A stretch of 64,000 bases of DNA. Origin: Leptobrachium leishanense. Taxonomy: Eukaryota > Chordata > Amphibia > Anura > Megophryidae. Under the pieces are notes generated by a model. That model worked only from the letters and a program-made list of their open reading frames with translations. It searched no databases and had not been told where the DNA came from. Below are positions 10,394 to 21,234 of the stretch, piece after piece; within the stretch, counting starts at the first letter, position 1; each line of letters starts with the position of its first letter. The DNA is taken from the NCBI GenBank assembly GCA_009667805.1, contig CM019068.1, forward strand, positions 6,443,733 to 6,507,732, written 5' to 3'. Made by a program: the position numbers and the translations under genes.

Positions 10394-10920
10394 CGTTATT
10401 AAAATAAAGGAAGCTCTCAATGTCATTGACTGGCAGAAACTCTTTCACGGGAAAAACACTGAGGATAAGTGGAATATCTTTAAACTAACACTAGAAAAGT
10501 AAACGTCACAATATATTCCACTGGTTAATAAATATAAAAGAAACAGACTGAAACCAATGTGGCTTAGTAGGAAGGTAACTAAGGAAATGAAAAATAAAAA
10601 GAAGGCATTTAAAGTTTTTAAATCTGATAAATCTGAGGCATCCTATAAAGCATATAGGGCAGCCAATAAAGCCTGTAAAAATGCGATTAGATGGGCTAAA
10701 CTAGAAAATGAAAAAGAAATAGCCAAAGAGAGCAAGACCAACCCTAAAAGATTCTTTAGGTACATAAATTCTAAAAAACCCAAGAGTGAAAATGTAGGTT
10801 CACTAAAATCTGAGTCAGGGTTATTGTTAACTGAAGATCAGGATAAGGCAGAAATTTTAAATGATTATTTTTCTTCAGTATTTATCAAAGAGAATCCTAT
10901 AACAGGAGACATGCAATTCA
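10394..10920 (+). pseudogene. LINE ORF2, linker between endonuclease and RT
   Basis: The sequence continues the LINE ORF2 with a Lys-rich linker typical of CR1/L2 proteins (MWLSRKVTKEMKNKKKAF, RFFRYINSKK, LLTEDQDKAEILNDYFSSVF). An in-frame TAA at 10500-10502 interrupts it just before the 10557 ATG, so this copy is dead. A TTAA element has inserted after the ATT codon at 10920-10922. Discounting it, the frame continues directly into the RT domain at 12169, which supports the insertion boundaries. Confidence 0.8.
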
Positions 10921-12168
10921 TTAACCCTTTCACTGCGGATGACGTGTGGGGCACATCCAGATTGACTCCCGCTATATGCGGAGGACGTGCCCCACACATC
11001 ATCCGCCAGTGGGAGCCCCGGTGGAGATACTTACCTCTCTGTCCGGGGTCCTGTGGCGTTCTGGCTTCAGGGAAGCCAGGCGCCGAAGATAGGCCGGCCC
11101 CAAAGTAAATGACGTCATCGGCAAGCGCGATGACATCATTTCCAGGCGACCCCCGGCAAAGTCGGGAGATCGCCTGGAAAGGAGGGGGATCCTTTTGGAT
11201 CCCTCTCCCTCCTGATCGGGATGGTTTTCCACCAAAAACCAGGCACCGCTTTGACAGGCAGTGTCTGCCCTTTAAAGAGGTGCCTGGTTTTTAACCCTGT
11301 AATTGCCAGATCGCGATTGGCGCCGCTCGGCAGTCGATCGTAATCTGGCTCCGGTGGGGGCCGCCATCTTGTTTAGTGGCTCCACCCTTTGGTTCCCCCT
11401 TGGCTTCTGACGTGTCGTACATGGCACAATGACATCAGATAGCTGGGGAACCCCTAGCTGCCCGGGGATTTCCCAAGGAAATCTGCTGGTGGAGATACGG
11501 GGTTCATTTGAACCCCGATATCGCCAGAACCGTGGCAGCTAGGGAGTCATGCATGGTGTTGTTCGAAAGGCCTGAGCATGGTACGAAACATGATATCAAA
11601 CATGACCATGTTCAAATTAAAAAGAAACTAAAAAAAATAAAATAAATAAAAAAAAAAAAATAATAATAATAATTAAAACAAAATTTAAAAAAATTGTGTG
11701 ATGTTTTTATTAATTCAGCAATATTGTTCACATTTCAATTATAAAGTGAACAATGATGCTGCACTAATGATTTTTTTCTATGGGGTGCGTTTGCAAAAAA
11801 ATTACGTAATTCCCCCCCAAAAAATGTAACGAGTCCCCGTTTCAAATTTTTGTGCAAGCGCACCCCATAGAAAATATAATCGCAAACGCTCATGTGAAAA
11901 AATGTGAAGAAAAACACTTTACATACTGTAAATGATTGAAAATTCAAATTTTAGTGCATTTTTGTTATAATATACAGGCAGAACATGATATATACATATA
12001 AAAATGATATATTATGAATCTGCGGAGTCTGCCGGAAAGAACGATATATAATATGTCTGGGTCATGTAATAATACGTGGCTTCTAAACGCGTTTAAACAT
12101 GTTGAGCAAAAGCGGTAAAAATTAGCTCAGCACACAGTGGTGAAATGGCTCAGCAGTGAAGGGGTTAA
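10921..12168 (+). mobile_element. TTAA (piggyBac-like) MITE copy 2
   Basis: The element runs from TTAACCCTTTCACTGC to GCAGTGAAGGGGTTAA with a TTAA duplication at both ends (10921-10924, 12165-12168). Its length is 1248 bp. It has GC-rich palindromic sections, including one built on AAAACCAGGCACCGC at about 11233-11292, and an AT-rich end that pairs with itself. It sits inside LINE ORF2, and skipping it keeps the LINE frame. No transposase gene is present; the short ORFs on both strands come from hairpin arms. Confidence 0.85.
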
Positions 12169-13089
12169 TAACTTACTAATACAAAGTGACTGGTTGACTC
12201 AGGACAAGGTTTTGCAGCAATTAAACAAAGTGAATGTGAATAAAGCCCCAGGGCCGGATGAAATTCTACCGCGAGTACTGAGGGAGCTATGTGTTGAAAT
12301 ATGTAAACCTCTGTTCTTAATCTTTCAAGATTCTTTTCTTTCAGGAATAGTACCAGAGGATTGGAGAAAAGCTGACGTGGTCCCTATATTTAAGAAAGGT
12401 TTAAAATTTGTGCCTGGGAATTATAGACCTGTGAGCTTAACATCTGTGGCTGGGAAAGTATTTGAGGGGTTACTAAGGGATAATATTCAGGAATTTATTG
12501 GGAGGTATATTGTAATTGGCAAAAATCAGCATGGTTTTATTAAGCACAGATCATGTCAGACTAACCTAATTCTGTTCTATGAGGAAGTAAGTAGAAGTAT
12601 AGATCAGGGGGTCGCAGTGATTGTGATTTACTTGGATTTTGCCAAAGCTTTCGACACAGTTTCCACACAAAAGGTTACTGTTTAAATTAAGAAAAATTGG
12701 TCTAGATGAAAATACTTGTTCTTGTATAGAAAACTGGATAAAAGATAGGGTACAGAGAGTGGTCATAAATGGTACATTTTCAAGATGGACATCAGCGGTA
12801 AGTGGTGTCCCTCAGGGGTCTGTTACCAATTCTATTCAATTTATTTATAAATGACCTTGAGATAGGCATTGAAAGCCTTGTATCAGTGTTTGCAGATGAC
12901 ACAAACATAGGAAAAGTAATACAATGTGAGCAGGATGTTACTTCGCTGCAGAGGGATTCAGATAGATTGGGGGACTGGGCACTTAAATGGCAGATGAAAT
13001 TTAATGTAGATAAATGCAAAGTTATGCACTTTGGAGTGAAGAACACACAAGCAACTTATACCCTAAATGGTACGGAGTTAGGGAAATCC
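12169..13089 (+). pseudogene. LINE ORF2, reverse transcriptase domain
   Basis: RT motifs appear in order: NKAPGPDEILPRVLREL, GNYRPVSLTSVAGKVFE, NQHGFIKHRSCQTNL, YLDFAKAFDTVS, SGVPQGS and VFADDTNIG (catalytic Asp pair near 12893). The domain is spread over three frames, with shifts near 12665 and near 12825, so it is not functional. The sequence is of the CR1/L2 type. The 3' end of the LINE is lost: at about 13089 it passes directly into a minisatellite. Confidence 0.85.
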
Positions 13090-14523
13090 AAGCACACCCT
13101 GAATATATGGAGGAACCCCTAAAAATACACGCACACCCTGAATATATGGAAGAACCCCTAAAAACACACCCACACACCCTGAATATATGGAGGAACCCCT
13201 AAAAACACACCCACACACCCTGAATATATGGAGGAACCCCTAAAAACACACCCACACACCCTGAATATATGGAGGAACCCCTAAAAAGACACCCACACAC
13301 CCTGAATATATGGAGGAGCCCCTAAAAAGATACCCACACACCCTGAATATATGGAGGAGCCCCTAAAAACACACCCACACACCCTGAATATATGGAGGAG
13401 CCCCTAAAAAGACACCCAGACACTGTGAATATATGGAGGAACCCCTAAAAATACACGCACACTCTGAATATATGGAGGAACCGCTAAAAAGACACCAACA
13501 CACCCTGAATATATGGAGGAGCCTCTAAAAAGACACCCAAACACCCTGAATATATGGAGGAGCCCCTAAAAACACACCCGCACACCCTGAATATATGGAG
13601 GAGCCCCTAAAAAGACACCCGCACACCCCGAATATATGGAGGAACCCCTAAACACACACCCACACACCCTGAATATATGGAGGAATCCCTAAAAACATCC
13701 ACACACCCTGAATATATGGAGGAGCCCCTAAAAAGACACCCGCACACCCTGAATATATGGAGGAACCCCTAAAAAGACACTGCACACCCTGAATATATGG
13801 AGGAACCTCTATACATGCACACCCTGAATATATGGAGGAACCCCTAAACACACACCCATACACCCTGAATATATGGAGGAACCCTAACACACACCCACAC
13901 ACCCTGAATATATGGAGGAATCCCTAAAAACATCCACACACCCTGAATATATGGAGGAGCCCCTAAAAAGACACCCGCACACCCTGAATATATGGAGGAA
14001 CCCCTAAAAAGACACTGCACACCCTGAATATATGGAGGAACCTCTATACATGCACACCCTGAATATATGGAGGAACCCCTAAACACACACCCATACACCC
14101 TGAATATATGGAGGAACCCCTAAACACACACCCATACACCCTGAATATATGGAGGAATCCCTAAAAACATCCACACACCCTGAATATATGGAGGAGCCCC
14201 TAAAAAGACACCCGCACACCCTGAATATATGGAGGAGCCCCTAAAAACACCCACACACCCTGAATATATGGAGGAGCCCCTAAAAACACCCACACACCCT
14301 GAATATATGGAGGAGCCCCTAAAAATACACCAACACACCCTGAATATATGGAGGAGCCCCTAAAAACACCCACACACCCTGCATATATGGAGGAGCCCCT
14401 AAAAACACCCACACACCCTGAATATATGGAGGAGCCCCTAAAAACACCCACACACCCTGAATATATGGAGGAGCCCCTAAAAACACCCACACACCCTGAA
14501 TATATGGAGGAACCCCTAAAAAG
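13090..14523 (+). repeat. Minisatellite, about 36-40 bp unit
   Basis: There are roughly 37 tandem copies of a unit built around CCCTGAATATATGGAGGAGC followed by CCCTAAAAACACCCACACA. Variants with AACCC, TACAC or GACAC form blocks, and a higher-order block of about 240 bp (around 13640-13900) recurs at 13880-14160. Long ORFs on either strand are by-products of the period. Confidence 0.9.
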
Positions 14524-14939
14524 ATGGACATTAGAATAAAAAGAATGAGGGACAGAGATTAGGTACTTTCTCTCCAAAATAAGGACTTGGGAGGTATCCA
14601 GATTCACACGTCATACACAGCTGTGTACAAACACCTCTACACACACATTCATAGCGGTTTTCACTCACCCCTACATACAATAGATCTACACTCATGCACA
14701 GTACACTGCAGGTATATACAGATTTTGAGTAAAAGGACTTCATTATCGCCTATAATGGGAATGCAGCTCTGGAGGGGACACATGCCCTCTGTGCCCCCCC
14801 CCCCCCATCCATGTTTTATGAACATGTCCATCCTTCTTAATGGTTTTTTTCCTCTTTTTATTTTATTTTTTGTGATCTCTTCCATTTCGATACAAGAGGA
14901 ACACGTTGCTCTGTCTCCTCCCTTTCTCCGCGAGCTCAC
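14524..14939 (-). other. Intron of the A2M-like gene
   Basis: The sequence has no recognised exon or element. A CCCCCCC run lies near 14796 and T-rich stretches follow. It directly follows (in transcript sense) the 14940-15085 exon. Confidence 0.5.
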
Positions 14940-15085
14940 CTTATTCTGGAAGCATTTCTGAACTTTGAAAGTGGCCAAATCTGCAACAATCTCTCCCCGG
15001 GGGAGGAAAACATAGACAAAGACTTTAAGGCTTGGAGAGGAGTCCACACTGTGAGGGAACCTAAACGAAGTGCTGCCCTTTATAT
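14940..15085 (-). CDS. A2M-like gene exon, end of MG5
   Basis: This 146-nt minus-strand exon is preceded by TTCTCAG and followed by GTGAGC. It encodes a segment with KVFVYVFLPRGEIVADLATF and then VQKCFQNK, which matches the end of the MG5 domain of A2M-family proteins. The Cys in VQKC is the expected partner of the Cys in LPCEG of the 18176-18397 exon. The incoming phase (two bases) fits the one base left by the 16332-16398 exon and creates an Asp codon; the exon ends in phase 0. The next exon, which should start the bait-region part of the protein, is not seen in bases 1-14939 and probably lies outside the window. The protein is a secreted, thioester-type protease trap by family knowledge. 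Confidence 0.85.
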
Positions 15086-15714
15086 CTGAGAAGAGAAGAA
15101 ACACAACGCTGACTCCACAAAGCCTATATCATAACACTAAAATGAGTTTTTGCCGGCTCATGTGTGCGGATATCTACATACATAAAACACCTGATAAAAA
15201 ACAATATCATTTGTAGAGGTGAACATTCGTTTCGTAACGAATCATGATTCGTTTGAATATTCGTTAATTCGTATTTCGGAAGTACTTCCAAAATAGCAAA
15301 TGGATTTTCATTCAAATTGAAATGAAACGGTATAGAACAAAATTGATTCGTTATACTGTTTCACAAGAGAACCATTGATTAAATGATTCCTGAGCAGGAT
15401 TTGATCCATTGGGGTTTTATTTAGTGATCCAAACTTGAATCAATATCAAATATCAAATCCATCTTAACTTACAATTGTTGTTTTTAGTGATCCTATATAC
15501 CAAACGAAACAAAAGAACGAAACAAAAGAACGAAAACGGAATTATTCTGAAACAAAATAAATTTTCCAGCTATGCATTTGAGCGAGAGTGTGAGCGCAAA
15601 AGAGAAAGCGAGAAAGAGAGAGAGAGAGAAATCCAAGTATAATTTTGGGGAAAAACCTGGGTACACACACTGTCCTGGTGAGAGTGGATAATGTTGGCAT
15701 TGTTGGGTTGAAGA
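15086..15714 (-). other. Intron sequence with a possible hAT end and GA-rich tract
   Basis: TAGAGGTGAACATTCGTTTC at 15213 resembles the end of hAT elements found elsewhere here (TAGGGATG type), and ACGAAAC-type repeats at 15500-15545 could be part of its other side, but no target duplication was found. A GAGA tract lies at about 15600-15630. Confidence 0.35.
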
Positions 15715-16261
15715 GGCAGATAGGGCGGCACAGAGTTAGGGTGGGTTTAGGGTGGCGCAGGGTTAGGGCAGTTTGGGGTCAGGATATTCCAGGGTTAGGG
15801 TGGCTCGGGATTAGGGTGGCGCAGGATTACGGTGGTGCAGGGTTAGGGTATTCTGGGCTTAGGGTGGCGCGGTGTTGGGGTATTCCAGGGTTAGGGTGGT
15901 GCAGGGTTAGGGTGGTGTGGGGTTAGGGAGGCACAGGGTTAGGGTATTCCAGGGTTAGGATGGTGCGGGGTTAGGGTATTCCAGGGTTAGGGAGGTGTGG
16001 GGTTGGGGTATTCCAGGGTTAGGGTGGTGCAGGGTTAGGGTGGTGTGGGGTTAGGGTGGCACGGGGTTAGGGTATTCCAGGGTTAGGATGGCGCGGGGTT
16101 AGGGTATTCCAGGGTTAGGGAGGTGCGGGGTTAGAGTATTCCGGGGTTAGGGTGGCACCGGGTTAGGGCAGCTTGGGGTTAGGGTATTCCAGGGATAGGG
16201 TGGCTCGGGGTTAGGGTGGTGCAGGGTTAGGTTATTCTGGGGTTAGGGTGGCACGGGGTTC
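15715..16261 (+). repeat. Minisatellite with TTAGGG-like cores
   Basis: Degenerate units alternate GGTTAGGGTATTCCAG and GGTTAGGGTGGTGCAG, with a 16-bp half unit and mixed higher order. The motif TTAGGG occurs in nearly every unit, but spaced, so this is not a true telomeric array. Confidence 0.85.
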
Positions 16262-16331
16262 ACTTTAGATGCACCAGGCAGGCAGTAAATGTGTCTGTGA
16301 AATTGCAGAGAATTAAAGGAATTGCTCCAAC

Positions 16332-16398
16332 CTCTGACAACGCCGTCCACTGGAATTGTAACTTCTCCAAAACTCAAAATCAATCCTTTAGCCGTAAC
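16332..16398 (-). CDS. A2M-like gene exon, MG5 (67 nt)
   Basis: This small minus-strand exon follows GTTTTCCAG and is followed by GTTGGA. It encodes VTAKGLILSFGEVTIPVDGV plus two further residues, aligning with the YLIMAKGGIVRTG region of A2M proteins directly after the segment encoded by 18176-18397. It enters in phase 0 and leaves in phase 1, which agrees with both neighbours. The exon was not obvious from ORF length because it is only 22 codons; it was found by following the expected protein order. It lies between a TTAGGG-type minisatellite and a TA microsatellite. Confidence 0.8.
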
Positions 16399-16530
16399 CT
16401 GGAAAACAAACACAATACATTTTTACCAAAAAATTACTAATGTGCCTTATAATTGGCAGAAATGGAAAATCCAAGAAGCTGCAATAGAGAAGCCGTGTGA
16501 AAAATATATTATTCAATTTGATAGATAGAG

Positions 16531-16532
<2 letters not shown>

Positions 16533-16562
<30 letters not shown>
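16533..16562 (+). repeat. (TA)n microsatellite
   Basis: About 15 TA dinucleotides occur in a row in the intron next to the 67-nt exon. Confidence 0.95.
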
Positions 16563-16566
<4 letters not shown>

Positions 16567-17445
16567 ATGATGGGAGCTAATCTAAATTAATTACTGACTA
16601 GTTGCATTTGCTGATAGGGTCTCCAGAAACTTAAATTCCTTAGTCTATTCAGGAAAGACATATGGTGTATTTACAAAGCAGGGATAACTTGAAACAGTTC
16701 AAAAGAAACTGTTGGCTAGTTGGGGCAGGTAATTAGAGCTTCCCAACATTCCTGAACCCCCTCAACATATGGCATCTATCAATTAAGTTAGCATTGAATC
16801 ACAGGAAGTCACACACATGTGTTAAGAATCAGTCTTTCAAGAGAGAATCAAAGAGCTGCTACCTGCACAGACTTGAAACAAAACAGTTTTTTTCTATAGG
16901 ATATTGTATATCACGTGTGGTTCCTAAAACCAATAGTTTTAACTTTATGGTAATAAGCAGGATGAATTTAGAGGAAGGCAGGCATCATATAAAAGGACAC
17001 AATAACTGGGGTTTTTTTGCTACCAATTCATTAAGAACCAACTTGAAGGCTCCAGCAATGGTAACATCTGCCAATGCAAACGCATTTCCTCTGAAAAAGG
17101 AGTTTTGAGCTGTGCAGCGATTTTCAAAGAAGAACTTTATATCTTGCACAAGTATTGCTGCTCTGAATTGGTCCTGTAACTTTTATTTTTATTCTGCATA
17201 CAGACTGCTAAGAATCGAAGTGTCAGATTGTATAAATAAATATACAGCTTTCTACAAAAGCAATTAGTCTGTTTTCTTCCGTATCCTGTCGTGAAAGGTA
17301 TACATCAATATCTTTCGAAGAGACCCAGAAACAGGAATTCTTGCACCTTGGATGGGCTTAATCCGGTTTCGAGAGACAGAAAACTTCTAAGCTAAATATC
17401 TGATCAGATCCTGCTGACAGCCTCTGCACAATTATATATATTCTA
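16563..17445 (-). other. Intron sequence, mostly unique
   Basis: No exon of the A2M-like gene is expected or seen here. A minus-strand open stretch at about 16985-17176 could encode a short peptide (GNAFALADVTIAGAFKL) resembling the C-terminal helices of glutathione-transferase folds. It has no start, no splice sites and no companion sequence, so it is at most a processed-gene remnant. Confidence 0.4.
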
Positions 17446-17579
17446 TTATCTTTTTAGGTGACCCCCCCCCCCCGTTTCTCCCTCGCTACACACTGCTCCT
17501 CCTCTTCGGCTGACGCTCCACAACCTGGAAGTCTCTGAAGCTTTTCTGCGCAGTTTGTGCTTAATACACAAATTACGCA

Positions 17580-17870
17580 GCGCTAAGGGACGTGCACACT
17601 TTACGTACACAAGTTCCATAGCGCCTGCACAGAGCGATGGATCGGAGCTGCACACGCATGCGCAGATCTGATCCATTGCTGCCTCTCTGGTAAGACTCGC
17701 TGCAGCAACTGGTCTCACAGGGTGATTTTGCCCACTCTCTGTGTGTGACAACACTAGTGACCGTCAGTCGGGAAATTTTAAATCCTGGCTGCTGGTGAAG
17801 CTGGGTGGGGTGGAGGAAACTCGTCAGCTTCACACAGTGATTTAACCAGATTGGGACAAGGGGGGCACCT
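17580..17870 (-). repeat. Dispersed repeat, copy 1
   Basis: This about 290-bp sequence recurs in the same orientation at 18730-19000. Shared segments include CATGCGCAGATCTGATC-like and ACTAGTGACC words and the end GAGGAAACTC...CTTCACAC. The pair brackets the 18176-18397 exon. The superfamily is unknown; the similarity is moderate, so this is not a recent duplication. Confidence 0.7.
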
Positions 17871-18175
17871 CACATTGTGACCACTTTAAAACAATAAAGT
17901 GTTCACAGGATGAGTAGAACGTCCGATGCGCAGAACATACTAATCGCTCCCTCAGTGTTGAGTCAGGGTGCTCTTACTGGTACCAAATGCTGCGTCTCAC
18001 TGGGATATTTCCTATCTTTATGGGCTAGTCCTGGGTGGCAGGGAGGTTGCCTTTCATCGGTGGCACTTAGACAACTTGCAGAGGGTTTGCAGAGAGTCGG
18101 GCACCCTCAAACCACTGGACCCCTTAATATATCATGGAATGTTACCCCCGCACATTGCGGCTCTGTGTATCCTAC

Positions 18176-18397
18176 CAGGTAGTGCAAATCCAAGTGCGAG
18201 ACCTTTGGGTTTAGTGACGGGTCTTTAAGGATGTAATCCACACGGACGTCCTGTTGACCCTCACAAGGCAGAACGTTTTCCAGGGAATGGAGCTTCAGGA
18301 AACTACTGCTTTTGGAGTAAAAAGGTGAAAGTTCTATTTTTGCCTTGACATGTTGAGAGGTGGTGAGTGAGGGGCTCTCCTCCTTCATACTGGTGGC
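18176..18397 (-). CDS. A2M-like gene exon, start of MG5
   Basis: This 222-nt minus-strand exon (74 codons, phase 0 to phase 0) follows CTATACTTTACAG and is followed by GTAGGA. It encodes FYSKSSSFLKLHSLENVLPC and then a QQDVRVDYILKD strand, ending LDLHYL. This matches the A2M region that reads FSPSKSFVHL...LPCG...HYIL in human A2M. The conserved Cys in LPC should pair with the VQKC Cys of the 14940-15085 exon. Its phase fits the exon before (19237-19410) and after (16332-16398). The frame continues open into the intron, which is why a longer ORF is apparent, but the acceptor and the homology mark the true start. Confidence 0.9.
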
Positions 18398-18729
18398 CTG
18401 TAAAGTATAGAAAAATATCAGGCAAACCGCCATCCCCAACACAATAAGTATTCTCATCATAAAAGTGAATTGTTTCCTGAAATATAAAAAATCACCAGTG
18501 CCGGCCGGCATCATACTATCACGTCACCACCTTCTCATGGAATTTAGTACCAGCGAGTAAAAAAAAAAAAAAGAGTCTCCGGCAAATAAAATAGTGGGAA
18601 TTTCACCTTATGGCGGCACGGGGCACGCGAACTGTGTGAAGCACAGGTTGATAACATTTATGAGACAACATGGCACCATTGCTGGAACAGAAGCATGATG
18701 CACTCACACTATATTAAACTGTTGAATGA

Positions 18730-19000
18730 TGGCACCAGCGTAACGTAGCGGAAAAATGTGCAGGAAAAAATGGAGCTGCACAAGCATGCACAGATCTGAT
18801 CTATCGCTGCCTCTATGGGAACGCACGCGACAGCAATTGGTCTCAAAGAGTGATGTCGCCCGCTCACTGTATGTGACATCACTAGTGACCAATCTGGTGG
18901 AAATTCAAAATCCCGACTTCTGGTGATGTCGGTGGGAAGGAGGAAACTCCTCTGCTTCACACCGCAATTTCCATCATGGGAGAAGGGTGAGGGGGCACTC
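18730..19000 (-). repeat. Dispersed repeat, copy 2
   Basis: Second copy of the 17580-17870 sequence in the same orientation, on the other side of the 18176-18397 exon. It has no coding capacity. Confidence 0.7.
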
Positions 19001-19236
19001 ATTGAATCCTGATCATTTTTAACTGTAAAGAGGTCAGAGTGAGCTGAGTGTCTCTATAAATGCAGGAAATTTTAGCTTCAAACAACAGCAATGTCGTGCA
19101 ACATAAAGAAAGGTGTCTTTACTCGCCATAATAAAGTCAGCCATAAAGTCCTCAAACATAAGAGTAGAAGACATGCAATGGTGGCTTTTGTGAGGATGTA
19201 TTCATTAAACCACCAATAGTGTGCATTCGTTTTTAC

Positions 19237-19410
19237 CATCACCTCTATTATAACGTTTTCTTTCCAGCTTGCTGTATTCTCCACAGTGAAGGAGGCTCGT
19301 CCATTGACATCAGTTACTGAGCTCATTTGTTCCGTCACATTATTGTTCCTGTAGGATAGATGAACGGCTTTGTCTGGGATCGGCTCTCCTCTGCCATCTA
19401 CTACTTTTAG
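19237..19410 (-). CDS. A2M-like gene exon, MG4
   Basis: This minus-strand exon of 174 nt (58 codons, phase 0 to 0) follows TTCTCACTCCGCAG and probably ends before GTAAAA; a donor six bases earlier (GTGATG) is also possible. It encodes LKVVDGRGEPIPDKAVHLSY and then VTDVNGRASFTVENTASW, matching the MG4 domain of A2M proteins (human A2M has VDGKGVPIPNK at this place). NNNVTEQ contains an N-glycosylation sequon. The exon joins in frame to 22061-22170 upstream and to 18176-18397 downstream. Confidence 0.9.
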
Positions 19411-20639
19411 CTGCGGAGTGAGAAAGGGAAATCAGGTCACCTGGGACTGTGATAATTAATCAATCCAGTGGAGGCTCGTCCATAGGGCAATTGGGGCACC
19501 GCCCTTCCATTTTTTTTGCATTAAAAAAATTAAACTACATAAAACAGAATCTGTTTTCTTGTGTCGATTATCCTTTGTTAAAATGTTTTCTGTCCCTTTA
19601 TTAGTACAGACAGCTCCCCTTGATATCTCCTCTACAGTTAGGCTGATAAAAAAAACAATTTATAGACTGCTGGAAGACCTCCACAACTGATAAGGAATCT
19701 ATGGGAGGTGCTGTAGATCATTGTCCACATCTGGAAGCTCCCCGCTGCTTCCTAATGACCAGTAAACAAACCTGGCCAAGCTAGCACTTGAGCCTTGAAT
19801 GTAGATAGTATCTGCTTCACACACACACTGGGGATGCCTGCCTTAACCCCTTATTGACAGAACACGTAGCTACATTGTGGTTTTCATTGTGCCTTAATGT
19901 GCTAAATAGTAATAGTAAACCTTTTTTTTTAATAGCACAATTTTATTGGTTTTTCAAATAATACAGCTGCAAGGCTCCCAAGTAAGCTCACAGGACAAAT
20001 CTTACTCTCAAGAAAGCCGTGAAAAACAAGCAAATAAAGTGAAGGACCAGAGTCAGCTTCCTATCCTTGAGACGAAACAATGCCTCGAAATGACATGCAT
20101 AACAATTGCAGAACAACAATAAGGAAAAATAAAAGAAATAAAAGATAAAGGGAAGAGGGAAAAAAAGGGGATACAAAAAAAAACAACATTAAAAATATAA
20201 ACACAAAAATTAATAAAAGTAATACATACATTTATGTTTTATATACTTAGAGAGCTGTTTAGGGCAAATTGGGTAGGATTATGGCCCGTATCATTTACTC
20301 CCTATCTATGAAACACTAGTGTCTGCATATTTTGGAGGTAGTAGGGCCTATTCATGGTTAAAAACATTAATGGTTCCAGTCTGGCACCCTCCACCCAGCT
20401 TGAAATGTCACCAGCTGTCACTGCTCAGAACCCAATAAGAGAGAAATCGGCTCATCAAGTGTCATGATACTCAGGATATAGACTGAGCGAGAGAGCAATC
20501 AGCTCACCTGGGACGCGAGGACACAGAACAAGGGTCAATTTTTGCAGCCATACCACACATCTATAGAGGTTTGCCACCTTTATAGGAAAAAGATATGGCA
20601 GAGTCAGCACTTCCATCCAACAGTGGTTTTTCTCTCTCT
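19411..20639 (-). other. Intron with transposon fragments
   Basis: CAGTGGAGGCTCGTCCATAG at about 19467 looks like a hAT-type end, followed by a T-rich stretch, but no second end or duplication was found. The sequence TTAACCCCTTATTGACAG near 19843 resembles the start of a TTAA element without a visible partner. The rest shows no exon. Confidence 0.45.
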
Positions 20640-21110
20640 ATCTTCTTTCTTTAAATGTGGATATGTACCTCAAACAAAGCAAAATGTATCATAGCGCAGC
20701 AATCTGGTCTCCATGAATTCAATAAGAAGAGAGGGAATAAACTCACATATTATGGTGTCTTGATCAGACACTTGATGTATTCAGCGGCCGGTGTCCTACT
20801 GAGGAAGCGATTCTAATTGCGAAATGCATTTGGGTGTGTTTGCCCGTTTATTTCTATTTTTATAATAAATCTATTATTTGCAAATCTTGAGAATCCTGGC
20901 CTTATTCGGCATTCGAAGGACCTTGCTGGACATTCGGGAGATCCGGTGCTCCTTAGTAAATAACCAGCCGCTCTGATTGAGACACCATAATATGTGAGTT
21001 TATTCCCTCTCTTCTTATTGAATTCGTGGAGACCAGATTGCTGTGCTATGATAAATTTTGCTTTGTTTGAGGTACATATCCACATTTAAAGAAAGTAGGT
21101 AGAGAGAGAA
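20640..21110. repeat. Foldback (inverted repeat) sequence
   Basis: Arms of about 135 bp at 20640-20775 and 20975-21110 are inverted copies: one reads GAGGGAATAAACTCACATAT, the other ATATGTGAGTTTATTCCCTC. The loop is about 200 bp. This is probably the end structure of a DNA transposon. The only ORF is not a gene. Confidence 0.8.
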
Positions 21111-21234
21111 AAGCCGCTGTTGAAGGAAGCGATGACTTTGCCATATCCTTTTCCTATCCTACTTCGCCGGTGGTTTTGGATATACCACCAAATGGACGGG
21201 GACAGCTGCTGATTCACCTTTTAGAAGTTCATAG

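Noticed and set aside
13090..14523. Regular array that might suggest CRISPR
   Set aside because: Repeats are contiguous, without unique spacers, in a vertebrate-type genome with no cas genes. The same holds for the other arrays.
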